Shown: positions 45,307 through 56,072 of the stretch, in pieces
How the letters are laid out: the number at the start of each line of letters is the position of its first letter
How positions within the stretch are numbered: the stretch's first letter is position 1
NCBI GenBank assembly: GCA_029876055.1
Contig: CM056878.1
Span: 3,720,001-3,784,000, forward strand
Length of the DNA: 64,000 nucleotides
Source: Madurella fahalii
Lineage: Eukaryota > Ascomycota > Sordariomycetes > Sordariales
Direction of reading: 5' to 3'
The notes under the pieces: generated by a model
The model's database searches: none
What the model was told of the DNA's origin: nothing
The model's input: only the letters and a program-made list of their open reading frames with translations
Made by a program: the position numbers and the translations under genes

Positions 45307-47655
45307 TTGCGGCCCATGAAGTCGGTGTCGATGTTCCAGGACCGTCTGTCGGAATTATTGACTGCAAGCTAGAGAACAAGGTGGATAAGTCGACCGTCTC
45401 GGGACGCCAACCCTACTATGCCAGCTACAGTAAAAATTTTGCAGTACGCAACATCGGCTGCAGAACCCGCAAGACTCTAGAGATTGCGTCCACAACCCCC
45501 AACATCCGGCAGTGTCATATTCAAGTCTGAAGCCAGCCAACGCAAGGCGAGCAGGGCGGGCAGCGAGAATTTGGGGCGGTGTAGACTGGTAGGACTAAAC
45601 TCGTTGGACTCGAACAAGCTGGATCGTATCGCGTTTTTGAGTGAATTAGCCAGATGTGCGTTGTCGTCTGGGCCCACGACTTTGATCAGTCTCTCAGTGC
45701 CGTACCCATCATCGCCGTCCTATATACCTACAAGAGACTCAGGCGTTTCCTGTCAGTGTGTGGGTCGGGTAATGCGGCGTTGCGGTTGCAATGAGAGATG
45801 CGCGGGTTGAAATCGGGATTGGGCCGTGAGGATAATTATACCGGCCGCAGGGATTACGTCAAGAGGCTGTCTTATTAAAACTTGAGACCAATTGTTTCTG
45901 AAGAATGCATAGCAGGTTCGCTGGCTCCGTCCAGAGCTGAAACATCTTTATCCAGCTATCGTGATCTTCGCCGTGACTTGATCGGCCTCCGGAGGCTAGC
46001 AGTGTGGTGTGGCTGGTATACCAAGCCCATTGGACGAGCTTGCCAACCTCGTTGCTAACCTAATCGCCTGTTGGACCTTGGAGTTAGCGTCTGCTGCACC
46101 CGAGAGCTGTGTTGCACAAGCAGAGCGGGTCGCCCAGCGCCATCTCCGGCGAAGGCCCGAATCCCGTCTTGCGCTAGAGCCAGCCTAGCAGAGACGCTTG
46201 GATTCATCAGGAAGTTCAGCTTCTATCGAAAAGATCCCGCGCCGATCAGGGCATAGAATTAATCTTGGCATCCCTTGTTACGGACAGTATTAGCAATCTT
46301 CCCCACTCTCCATGATCTGCTCGCGGGCTGCATCGCGTATCCCAGCAGCAGATCAGCCTCGGCACATATTCAGGTTTAAGTACAGCTTTCCTAGTTACGC
46401 CCGGTGTCAGCCGGTTTCTATGTCACCATGGTCGAATTCGGCACTGGGGCATACCATTCCTGAGGGAAATGTCACCTTCGCCGCTGCGGCGTACCAGACG
46501 ATCGTGCTGCCAAGGCCAGCCCTAGCTCTCCCAAACCCTCAAATCCCGTCTTCCATAGACGCGGATGCCGCAGGGGCTGTAGGGCAGCTCCAGTCTTCGT
46601 GGACAGCGGTTACGTCGATTCCCGTAACTGTTGGCGCGCTGCTCTATCTCATCTGATACCAGAGAGCTGCCAACCGCACATCTTATGGCAGGGGTACCTG
46701 CATGAAGCCCATGCCCCCAGAATGGATCCTGCAGCAAAGAATGCTGCACGGATTCACAGCACTTCTCAGCTCAACAGGCCTCACGCTAGCAGGGGGGAGG
46801 CGCTCCGCCAAGGAGCTGGAGAACCGGATACGTTTATAACTTTACATTTGCAGGGCCACCATTATGGTGCCATAGCCTAGTCGATTAGATGCTGTGTCGG
46901 CTGGTGATTGGTGTTCCACTTCTTTTTCGGCGCCGAGTGAGTTCGGATGGTCATCATGGAATTTCCGTCAACAAGCCATAATCATTCGTGATCATTCGTA
47001 TTCAGGGTGAGCGGGCCTTACCACCGCAGTCACTCAAGCTTCGATAGTTCTTGTTCTCAGACAGATCATGGAGCGGCCGGCTTCAACGTCCCCCGAGACA
47101 ACACCACCACAGACTTGCCATCAACGACGGGTATTTCTCATACGTTTCTGTGGCCATCTATCTATATATATGGTGCCTGCATCAGTAATCTTTGCCGCAC
47201 CAATGTGTGTTCCCGCAGTTGCCCTCAGAGTATTTTGCTCTGGGTGGTTGAATCATTCTTTCTCTGAGAAGAAAGTTGGACACCAACCCAGATGACCCCC
47301 CCGATCTAATACCTGCATCAATAACATTTTGTCGGGTTTAGTTTTCCCGCCTAAAATATAATGCTGTCTTTCATAAGGTTTCCAGGGTCCAATTTCTGCC
47401 CAGGTTTTCTAGACTTCGTGACTCTGCCCCCAGAGAGTGGCGAGGATACCTGCTTGCGCCAGCTCGACACCCGTCTAGAACGAACTCCCTGACTGGCTTG
47501 GCTTCTGTTGGGCGTGACACTAAGGACTCGGCTTGGACCCGAGGCCATGCATTCCCGGGGGAATTCCTCTCCTGCCCTGTGCCATAGGCGGGAAGGTTCC
47601 ACGCTTAGCACCTTGGCGTCACAACGACCATGACCACCATTTGCCCCAGTCATCC
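45307..47655. other. 2.3-kb intergenic region with one interrupted frame
   Basis: Between UGDH (upstream end) and the transporter 3' end. The strongest coding candidate is an interrupted plus-strand frame at 46312-46839, listed separately. Other ORFs are short and unsupported. Confidence 0.5.
46312..46839 (+). pseudogene. Open frame interrupted by a single TGA
   Basis: A 176-codon plus-strand frame carries one in-frame TGA at 46654-46656 and ends with TAA at 46837-46839. The part before the TGA has an Ala/Pro-rich stretch and a short hydrophobic end. The part after it looks coding (segments GRGTCMKPMPPEWILQQ and TALLSSTGLTLAGGRR). An intron from GTTACG before the stop to CCAG after it would remove 54 bases in phase, but its branch site would be unusually close to the acceptor. 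So this may be a small gene with an intron, a decayed gene, or chance. No family is recognised. Confidence 0.3.
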
Positions 47656-48967
47656 TCAGAGAACCGTGCCGTATTCCGGTCCCCGCAACGCACTGGGAGG
47701 AAGTAACGCATCGGGGCTCTGCGGCTCCACCTCATCTGGACGACGGTGAAATCTTTTATCCATCCGTCTCCTCCAGGGCCGGTAAACCAGTACGGAGCCC
47801 AGACCTACCAGCAGGAATAGGCCGCATATGCTGCCGCCGATGATGTCGTAGTAGTCCCCAATGGCGCCAACACCTTCCCAGAAACTTCCGTCCGGCTCGG
47901 CAACGTGCTCAACAAGCGACAAGACCTGGATGATGCCGATGAAAGCCGAGACAAAGACGGTGATCCCGGTCAGGACGATGGAGTAGTAGAGGATGGCCAC
48001 CATGTCCCTGGAAAAGGCCTTGGATGTGTATAGCGCCATCATGAGGGCGCCGTCGGTCGTGTCAACGAGGCACATGCCGGCTACGAAGCATCCGTCAGCG
48101 CCGGACCGAGCAAGGCTTCTGGGACCAGCGCGACTCACCAGTAAAAAGAACGGGAAAGATCAAGATAACCCAAATACTAGTCCCCTCAGCAGCCTGAATG
48201 CTCGCAATTCCCAGGATAGCAATTTCCGAGCTCGTATCAAACCCGAGGCCAAACAAAACCCCCAACGGCAGCATCTTCCACGGCCGGTCCACGAGCTTGA
48301 ACACCTTCCGAAACACCTTCCCCAAAAATCCGGCCCCCTCAAGCTGCTGCATCTGATTGCCACCAGCAGCATCCACGTCCACGTCCACATCTACCCGGCC
48401 ACCCTCCCCCGCACTCGCACTACTACTAGTCTCCGCCCAGGACCCCCTCCTCTGCTCCTCCCGCACAGCCAGCCTCAACTTCCTCACCAAGCGCCAAAGC
48501 ACCCAGCCGTTGCCGGCGCAGAGCAGGAGCAAGAAGGCGGCGGAGACGGAGGTGCCGACGACGGCGCCGACGCGCTGGAAGGCGTCGAAGCGGTCGCGGA
48601 GGGCGCCGGCGGTGGCGGCGACGACGAGGCAGGTGGCGAGGACGACGGCGGAGTGGCCGAGGCTGAAGAAGGAGCCGACGGCGACGGGCCGCTGGCCGGC
48701 GGCGACGAGGCGGCGCGTGGTGAGGTCGATGGCGCTGATGTGGTCGGCGTCGAGCGCGTGGCGCAGCCCCAGCGCGTAGGCCAGCGCCGCCGCCGAGACC
48801 AGCCGCGGGTGGTAGTGCAGCACCGCGCCGGCCGCTGCCCACGCCAGCGCGTTGGCCAGCACCACGAGCAGGATCAGGCTCAGCGCCGGCAGCGGCACCG
48901 CCCGGAGCGGGCCGAGGTGCGAGTGCCACCGTTTGAGTTTGGCTTGGGGGAGGCGGGGGAAGAGCAT
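47656..48967 (-). CDS. Nickel/cobalt transporter (NiCoT family)
   Basis: Two exons: 48967-48139 and 48080-47656. The 58-nt intron has donor GTGAGT and acceptor GTAG, and the join gives VLFTAGMCLVDTTDGALMM. The product is 417 aa. The family signature HX4DH is present in LGLRHALDADHISAID (70-76) in the second TM helix and binds the metal. The second signature appears as LGFDTSSEI, where LGFDTATE is usual. About eight TM helices are visible. The large cytosolic loop is long and contains a repeated Val-Asp tract (VDVDVDVD, about 205-212). It imports Ni2+ or Co2+ across the plasma membrane, with urease the usual nickel client. The start is the ATG at 48967; the longer upstream frame is a Lys/Arg-rich translation of 5' UTR without an ATG. 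Confidence 0.92.
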
Positions 48968-49783
48968 GGTGGTGTGGTTTTTCTTTTCGCGCCCCTTTTT
49001 CTTAGGGCCTTTTCTTTTTCTCCTCCTTTTTCTTTTTCTTTTTTTTTTTTTTCGATTTTGTTTTGGGTGGAGGCACAAGGAGAGGTGGCTGGCCGAAAAT
49101 GAACAGCTCAACTGCGAACGTCAAAGGGGAGGGGTTAATTAAGAGGAGGTGACTTCAACAGCGTAATACCGACTTCGGTAAGGTTACAGCTCTAAACTGT
49201 TGTGGATCATTTTCTCCGCTTGAGTTCTAGAGTTTTGCCGCAGCGAGATAAGCTTATCTTTGTGGTGTGATAGGGATTAGTCAATTCACATGGGAAAAGG
49301 TTGGGGATGTAAATGGTTGGAGGTGAGGTCTTTTACATAAGAAAGTACTAATTATCTTTGACAGTAGAGCTACGCTGAACTGCCCCGCCCCCACCATTTT
49401 ACTTACCTTTTGTATCGACCTTCCTCTTCAAAACGGGCTCGTCATATGCGCGGTCAGACAAGGGTCAATGCATCCCACTACCAGTCATCACTCCCCACTA
49501 CACTTACATGAACCAAGTCAAGATCACCGGGAGCTCCAACCGTGCTCGGCCGAGTCCGGCAGACGGCACGGAACGGCGGGGAAGAAACCGGATAACGCTG
49601 TCATTGAAGCTGCCGTACTTGTGGTTGACTACTAATTGAACTGGACAACTACCTATGAATCGGCAGCAAGTGCCGTCTACGGTAGCAATAATTATTCCAT
49701 CCTCGCTGTCGTCACTGTGCCCTCCCGCCATTTGATACACGTCCGCTTCCTCTCTAGTACTCGCGCCGCGATGCTAAACCATA
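48968..49783. other. 5' region of the transporter
   Basis: About 0.8 kb. A run of T and C on the plus strand (about 48985-49053) gives a purine-rich transcribed strand upstream of the NiCoT start. A minus-strand ORF at 49504-49740 has no support. The region holds the NiCoT promoter and the HET gene 3' UTR. Confidence 0.5.
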
Positions 49784-51822
49784 TTAGTATAGAGTAACTT
49801 CTGTCTCATAGGCCTTGAAATCTTCCGGGGTCCATCGATGCCACGTATCGGAACCGAGATCGATGAATCCGAGTCTCTGGTACCCTGCGGTATCAGGCTG
49901 TCGCCCGAGCACAATACCCCTAACCCCAATCAAAGTCGCCGGGTCCCTGCCGCCAAGCACCATCAAAAGTATCTTGGCCGCCGTTTTGTCGAATGGTTTG
50001 GATTCTCTCGCTCGCTGGATCGTCCTGCTGCCGTCCGGTAGCGGATACTGAGCGACTGGGCAGTCGAAGGAGACTCGATGGATCTTCATCTTCGGACGTA
50101 TCTCCCGTTCCAGCTTGACCTGGGGCTTATCGGAGTTTTGTCCGTAGATCCAGCATGGAATGAGCGGACCACGCAGCGTCAGGGACCCCGCAGACACCCG
50201 ACCAAAGTCTAAGCCTTCAATCATCAGCTGCCTACTCGAGCCGGTAATGCGGGAGAGGGCAAACTCGGAAGGGGAGACCCCGAACAACACGGGACTGTTG
50301 CCATTGATAGAGGCCCATGATATGCTTGGTGCCACATAGTTCTCGCAGAGTCGGCCAGTCTCGAAGCGGCTCCACACTAGCTGCGCTATATCGTACGGAT
50401 ACGCCGCGCTCCCTTGCTCTGAGCCTAACCATATCCCGGCGAAATACGATGGTTTTTTACCGGGGAATCCAAAGTAGGGTGCCATCTTCCGCGCCACTCC
50501 CGAGAGGGCCAGAAGTTTGTCCGCGTCCACAGTGAAGATCCTCTGTGAGAAGTTCCCCACGATCGTCTCCCAGGTCTCAATAACCGAGTCTTGCACGCTA
50601 CCATCCCAGTTGATCATATCGTCCATGCCAAGGCTCTGGCCGCACAAACATGTCGTCCCGGCATTGCACTTCCACTGTATATCGTTCTTGGTGAACTTGA
50701 TGTATCGAGTGGAAAGGATCTCTTCTTGGTACGTCCATCCACGTTGGTCCAGGGGATCTGCCCTATCATCGATTGCGTGGAAGCCCGATTCATTCATGGG
50801 CCGCGCATGTAGCTGGATCGGCGATCGCACGGTCGCACCCAAGACCGTGATGGGTTTCTCGACATCAAAGAAGCCGCTGTGACACGAAGTCGAAGAGCCC
50901 GCGATGATGGTGACCTTGGACATGGCGTAGACCGTCTCCATCTTGGTTGCCTCCGTCTCCCAATCCCGCCCACCTGGCGAGTCTTGGATGATGCAGAGAG
51001 AATCAATCCATATATAACCTATGCCCAGATGCTCACACACCCGGGTCGCCTGCTGCAACGTAAGGGGCAACCTAGAGGCGGGAATGCCGGACCGCAGCTC
51101 TTGCAGTGTGGAAGCAAGCGCCCTGAGTGGCGGCCGTCGTTCCAGTACTGATCTTTCACCCCAGCTGTAGCTCACCGCCGCGTATTCCCCTGCCATGGTC
51201 TGGCTGTCAAAATCTACCAGGGTAATGGAGTTGGTGATTTTGAGGATTCTCCTGGGCCATTGTGGAGGCGTCTTGGGATCTGGTTTTGGACCGCAGTCGT
51301 GGAATTGGTTGGAGAGGCAGTTGCGTAACTGTCTTCGAATGAAGCTGATCCATTCGCGTGATAGGGTTAACTCCGGGTTGAGCATTGAAGTGTTGGCCTC
51401 GTCTGCGACAACGCTCAGTATCGGGCACTAGTGTCAGAGTGTTCCTTGTTTGAGCGAGACGCACCTCTGCTCATGGTGATCCATGCCCAGTCGCTGCTAT
51501 CTGGGTCGCCGACCTCCACAGCACACGGAGTTTTGAGCCGAATACGGAGGCTTGGTCCAGTGGCGTCTTCGGACGACTTGCTGTTGCAGATGGTTGTAAA
51601 CGCTCGGCAGACGGCTTCACAGAACGAACACCCAGCTTCGGCCGACGCCTGAAGTTCTGATAGCCATGACCAATACTCGCCATGGCCGCTCCCATAGTCT
51701 TCGACACGTGTCGAAAGGAGATCCAGGCATTCGGGGCAAAGACTCCACTGGCTGCCAACAACAGACCAGCTGAACCCCTCTTCGGGTGGGAAGACGAGGT
51801 GAACTGCAGTGGTGTCGCCCAT
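49784..51822 (-). CDS. HET-domain protein
   Basis: Two exons: 51822-51465 and 51402-49784. The 62-nt intron has donor GTGCGT and acceptor TCGCAG, and the product is 658 aa. The first ATG in frame is 51822; a longer frame upstream lacks an ATG. The N-terminus has the CPECLDLL...GCSFCEA cysteine pair region often found before HET domains. The HET domain (about 190-345) shows YAAVSYSWGERS, TRVCEHLGIGYIWIDSLCIIQDS, DW, and later RGWTYQEEILSTRYIKF. The C-terminal half (about 350-658) is variable, as usual. HET proteins take part in heterokaryon incompatibility and can trigger cell death. The gene looks intact, unlike the NLR in the left arm. Confidence 0.93.
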
Positions 51823-53691
51823 TCTGATTGCAGTTCTTTCCCTGACGGTACCCAGGGCTGACGGCTGAGCCAAGACGTGACCAGAGGAGAAGGATTTGGC
51901 TGGACCAATGGTGTAGATTCTAGAGGGATGCGGGGTAACATGAATCTGCAGGCATTATGTGTGTTCGTTGCTGCCCGATGGCTAAGCCGCGTAGGCGGCG
52001 TCAGCTTATGGCAGCGCGCCAGCCCCATCAAGTTCGCCGTCGACTCGGAGGGCACACTTCCCTGTTGGAGCAGAGCTGCGCTCTACCAAATTTCATTATA
52101 ATTACCCGTACAGTGCATCCAGCCCAGGCGGCTACGCAAGACAGTTCATGCCCCACACCCCCGGGGAACGACGCCTAGCCGTAGTCCAGTCACAGTCGAT
52201 TAGGCAATGCCCACTGACAGACCTAAGATGTGGTGACTTGACGAGAGAACTAAGGGCCCTTTGAATAGATGCCAGGATATGTAAGTGGTGATTGCGTGCC
52301 TGTAGTGAGCGGAAGGCCCTTAAAAGTTCTCGAATGCCTTCAGCTACTCGCAGGCGGGAAGCTGGGCATTGCGGAACATGACGATGCGTCTGGTCCGATG
52401 ACTTTCGCGAGGCATCCGGTGCCGTCAGAACCTTCTTCGCCTAGGGAGAAGTACGATACAGAGCGCGAGGAACAAAAACGGCCAAGATTTTGGACGGAGA
52501 AGACATGACACGTAAATTGAATCTGACGGCCATCCGCTCGCATGTTTGCATTATTTACCCATCTCGCATCTCCACCCATCGTTGCCGTGACTTCACAAGT
52601 CGACCGCGGAACTGGAAGGAATCCTCTCTCCTTATCTCGGTTCATGCTGCCCTACTTCTTTCCATCCATACCTGCACTTTCTCCCCTGCCACACGAGTCG
52701 AACTTCTATACTATTTTACCAGGAAGGACTGGGTTTGGCCGACGGGAACTCATAGCGTTCATCCTAAATAATATCAGTTCTATCTTCGCTAATTATTTCT
52801 TTCTACTAAAGTTGTACAATACTGATCTCGTTTGTGAAATATAGTAAGAGGGTAGAGAAAGATACTAGTTAGAATTGCTATCGCTGAAGGTGTATCAACA
52901 AGGCAAGGCAGGTAATACATTCGGTATAGCTGAAGAGTATCCAACATACTGCAATATCTTAATAGTAACTATTTTACTAAGTTACATTCTCCACTACCTA
53001 AACATTGACTCAAAGCTAGTACATGGATTTTCTCCGTCTTGCTACTAGGATCAATGTGATACTGATGATGATTAATCAATGTTCTCACTGGGATCTAATT
53101 AAGCGCTTCTCTATATTGGCCACTAATCGATTGGTTGTTATTGCTCCTGTGTTCCGGCTAGCAGCTTCCAGGCCGCCAATGCGGTCATTTCTGCGAGTCA
53201 AATGCGGGTGGTCTTGCATACCAGATCATGAACTAAGCGCGTTATGTTGTGCAACCCACCAGTGCTAGCAAGCTCTGAGGGACGGGAGTATGATAGTCTC
53301 AGGTAACAATCTTCGTCTTCAACGTCTGGTACGACGACTATGACTGGGTTACGTTACACTACAAGGTCGGCCTTCCCGTTATTCTTGCCGATTATGGGAA
53401 GAGAACATCCTGTGTTAAGGTGTGCAATCAACAGTTTGACCAGCTCAACCGCTTGATCGCACGTCAGCACGAACGCTACCGTATTGTGTAGTACAGTGCT
53501 TGGTATGTAAGTACTATACCTTGCCTCAATTACTATACAGTGACTAGAAGTACTCACTGCCAAGGCTGCTGGAAATGGAGGCACGCACCAGCCAAATTAG
53601 GTGATCAGAACAGTAAGTTTCGACGTAACGTGGGATTCGAATGCTTATTGCGTCTATGTCTATTTACCACTAATTTTGAAGGATGAGGTAG
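51823..53691. other. Intergenic with AT-rich island
   Basis: About 1.9 kb. From roughly 52700 to 53650 the DNA is clearly richer in A/T than its flanks, with many TTA/TAA/ATA words. A coding-like fragment lies within (53303-53491, listed separately). The AT bias resembles RIP-altered repeats, but I cannot compute RIP indices and no repeat partner lies in this window. Confidence 0.5.
53303..53491 (+). pseudogene. Orphan coding-like fragment in the AT-rich island
   Basis: A 62-codon plus-strand frame that ends in TAG has no ATG at its left side and begins directly after a CAG. It reads as protein, with segments VFNVWYDDYDWVTLHYK, VILADYGKRTSCVKVC and FDQLNRLIARQHERYRIV. Upstream the frame is closed by stops. 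It could be an internal exon of a decayed gene or a transposon scrap. No family is recognised. Confidence 0.3.
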
Positions 53692-54918
53692 TTATGGCCC
53701 GTCATTCAGAGTATCCGCTCCGGCACTTTCGACTCCTCCGGCCCTTGTAACTTGTCTCAACTCCTCCTCTTCGTCATGGCGCAACTTGCTGTCTATCACG
53801 CCAAGTTTCCGGAGTAGCTTCTCGAGCGGACGCTTCAGGCAAGCCACGCTAGCGGCCATAATGCTGGGATGCGGACAAATCAATCTCAGTATTCATAAGT
53901 TTTGCCTCATATAAAAAGACTGTCTGATCAACTTACGCCAGCTGCGTCTCGAGATTCGTGCAGATCGTCAACCCGACCCCGCTGACAAGGATCTCTTCTA
54001 ATTATTCCGCATACATTCATTCATATAAGCCAGCGAAGACAAGACAGGGAACGGGACGTAACAACAGAGCCTCGTCAGAGCATAGCGTAAGGTAGTACTT
54101 ACTCCCGTAAACAAAGTTATCCACAAACGTCGTCCTCGCAATGGTAGCACACATGGCCAGGAAACCGACGAAAACAATCGAGTAGATAGCGACTTTCTCA
54201 TGGACGGGTGGCTTATATCTCAGCAGCGGCAGCGGCAGCAGCGCAAACGTCAGGTCAGTGAAGGCCACCATGGAAAGACTCACAAAGATGGAGGTCCTCG
54301 CCGTGCCAACGTCGACGCACTCGGCACCGGGGACGCGCTCGCCCCAGTTGGCGCGGAGGGGCCGGCATCCGGTGAACTGGAAGTAGGTGATGACGGCGCA
54401 GATGATGGCTTGCACGCCGATGAGGCAGTAGAGGAACATGCGCCAGGAGGGGGGCCGGGTGCTGCCGCGCTGGATGCGCAACAGGCAGCAGGCGACGCTG
54501 ATCTTAGCGCAGGAGAGGGCCCAGACGGAGAAGGGCTGGCTCAGGAAGAGGAACTTGGCCAGGGGGAGGAATTGCGAGGCGGGAACGTAGCGGTGGTCGT
54601 GGCCGTAGCCGTAGCCAATGCTCAGGAGGAGAAAAACCCACTGGATGAAGTCGAAGACCTTGAGCATGGCAGAGAGCCAATCAGCGACCGTTTATCCGAT
54701 GGACCGATGGGTCAAGCAGTAAAAAGGGGGCTACACAACATGCGGCATGTAATACGTACAACGGCGGCGATGAGGAAGTAGCCGTCCCAGGAGAGACGCC
54801 AGCTGGGCACCACACGGTCGTATATGCGGCCGCCAACGAGAGGAATGGAGATGGCGTGCATCACGCCGGTGACGATAACCATCAGCGACCCCAGAGCAGG
54901 GTCACGCGGAGCGTCCAT
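53692..54918 (-). CDS. PTH11-like integral membrane protein (rhodopsin-fold family)
   Basis: Four exons: 54918-54760, 54658-54103, 53997-53937 and 53863-53692. The introns are 101, 105 and 73 nt. The product is 315 aa. Seven TM segments are visible in order, starting with VIVTGVMHAISIPLVGG, then WDGYFLIAAVVFDFIQWVFLL, FLFLSQPFSVWALSCAKISVACCLLRIQR, MFLYCLIGVQAIICAVITYFQFTGC, SIFVSLSMVAFTDLTFALLPLPLL, and IYSIVFVGFLAMCATIART, with the last near IMAASVACLKRPLEKLLRK. Motifs such as CAKISVACCLLRI and FTGCRPLRANW fit the large Pezizomycotina rhodopsin-domain family that includes PTH11-like GPCR candidates. It is short, without an extracellular CFEM domain. The polar tail is acidic (HDEEEEL). Ligand unknown. 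Confidence 0.88.
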
Positions 54919-56072
54919 TTCGACATGTGGGCATCCACCGAATCGCAGTGTTACGAGCTAAATTGCGGTTTACACGTAGAGCTCCCGACGATTTAATAGA
55001 ACGTCATGTTCTGGCCTGAGAGAGACCATTTTGGTTCGCGGCCCACCAGTCCTGGCTGGGATTCGCCATCACGCCATGGCCTGGAACATGCTTTCGACAT
55101 GCAGGAACGAAGGGGTGCTAACTCGGCAGACCATCCGAGCCCAGTCCGCCTGCGCGGACAGATGGGTACGGCCACCATGAGTACTAGGTGCCCGGGGAGG
55201 ATGCGGATAGCTAGGGGTCAAGACCCGCTCAATTTCGGTACTTACCGGCCATGGACCAATAAACGGTTAACATCTGTGGGATCCGTTGACTCTTTGACCT
55301 CGAGTTATACCACAGCCTCGCGCTGAGAAGAATGCCTTCTTGTTTTGCGACCGGGCTCTATGCAGGAGGAGCGGTGTGGCGTGCGCCTCAATTCCACATC
55401 CGGACTCGGCCCCCTTCGGAACCAGTATTCGCAGAATCAGAGCCCAGATGACCAATCACACGGCAATAGTGGCTCCAGAAAATGGAGTGGAGGACCTCGG
55501 GACACTGGACACGTAGGGTCAGCGGCGTGGCATCTGACAAGCCAGGCAAAAGCAAGTCATTTGTACGTGGGGGGTTTAAGATCTGGTACCAAGTTTCTGA
55601 GCTCACCTTTTTTCACTTCTCACTTTCCAGAGCCGCACGATTCGGATCATGGCCGCCAATCAAAACCGATCTTGATGTGCAGGACAAGCTGAGTCGGCGG
55701 TCTGAGCGGGGTGGCGCAGACCCAAGCACCCTGGAGCCAGAATGTAAACTTCGGCACTACCTCAGGCTTCTGATTTCTCTCTTCTTCTGACTACGCTACT
55801 ACGGTAGATTACCCCATCCAGTAGTCAAGTCCGGATTACCCGTCCTCTGACCACCGGAAACTCGCTGCCGACGGTTGTGATGGGGGACTGTACCCGTGAA
55901 GCAGCGAATGGCCTTGAGTTCGTATCCGCAGTTGGCACGAAGCAACTTGAAAGTCATTAGTGTCGTAATCCTTGCCAAGAGTGGGTGTTTCGAGAAGCTT
56001 TATGTGGAGCAGGCACCACTGCCGGGCGTCGGCCATGCCGTGCTGTAACGGTGGATCAACCCCTTCGTGCGG
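54919..56072. other. Divergent promoter region
   Basis: 1.15 kb between the PTH11-like gene and the CorA-like gene, holding both promoters. ORFs at 55345-55692 and similar are unsupported. No repeats are seen. Confidence 0.6.

Noticed and set aside
47993..49102. 369-codon plus-strand ORF opposite the NiCoT transporter
   Set aside because: Low-complexity mirror of the transporter gene, which has family signatures on the minus strand.
53625..53650. TTCGAAT tRNA or LTR primer-binding-like motif on the minus strand
   Set aside because: No paired stem, no acceptor stem and no LTR or integrase coding nearby.
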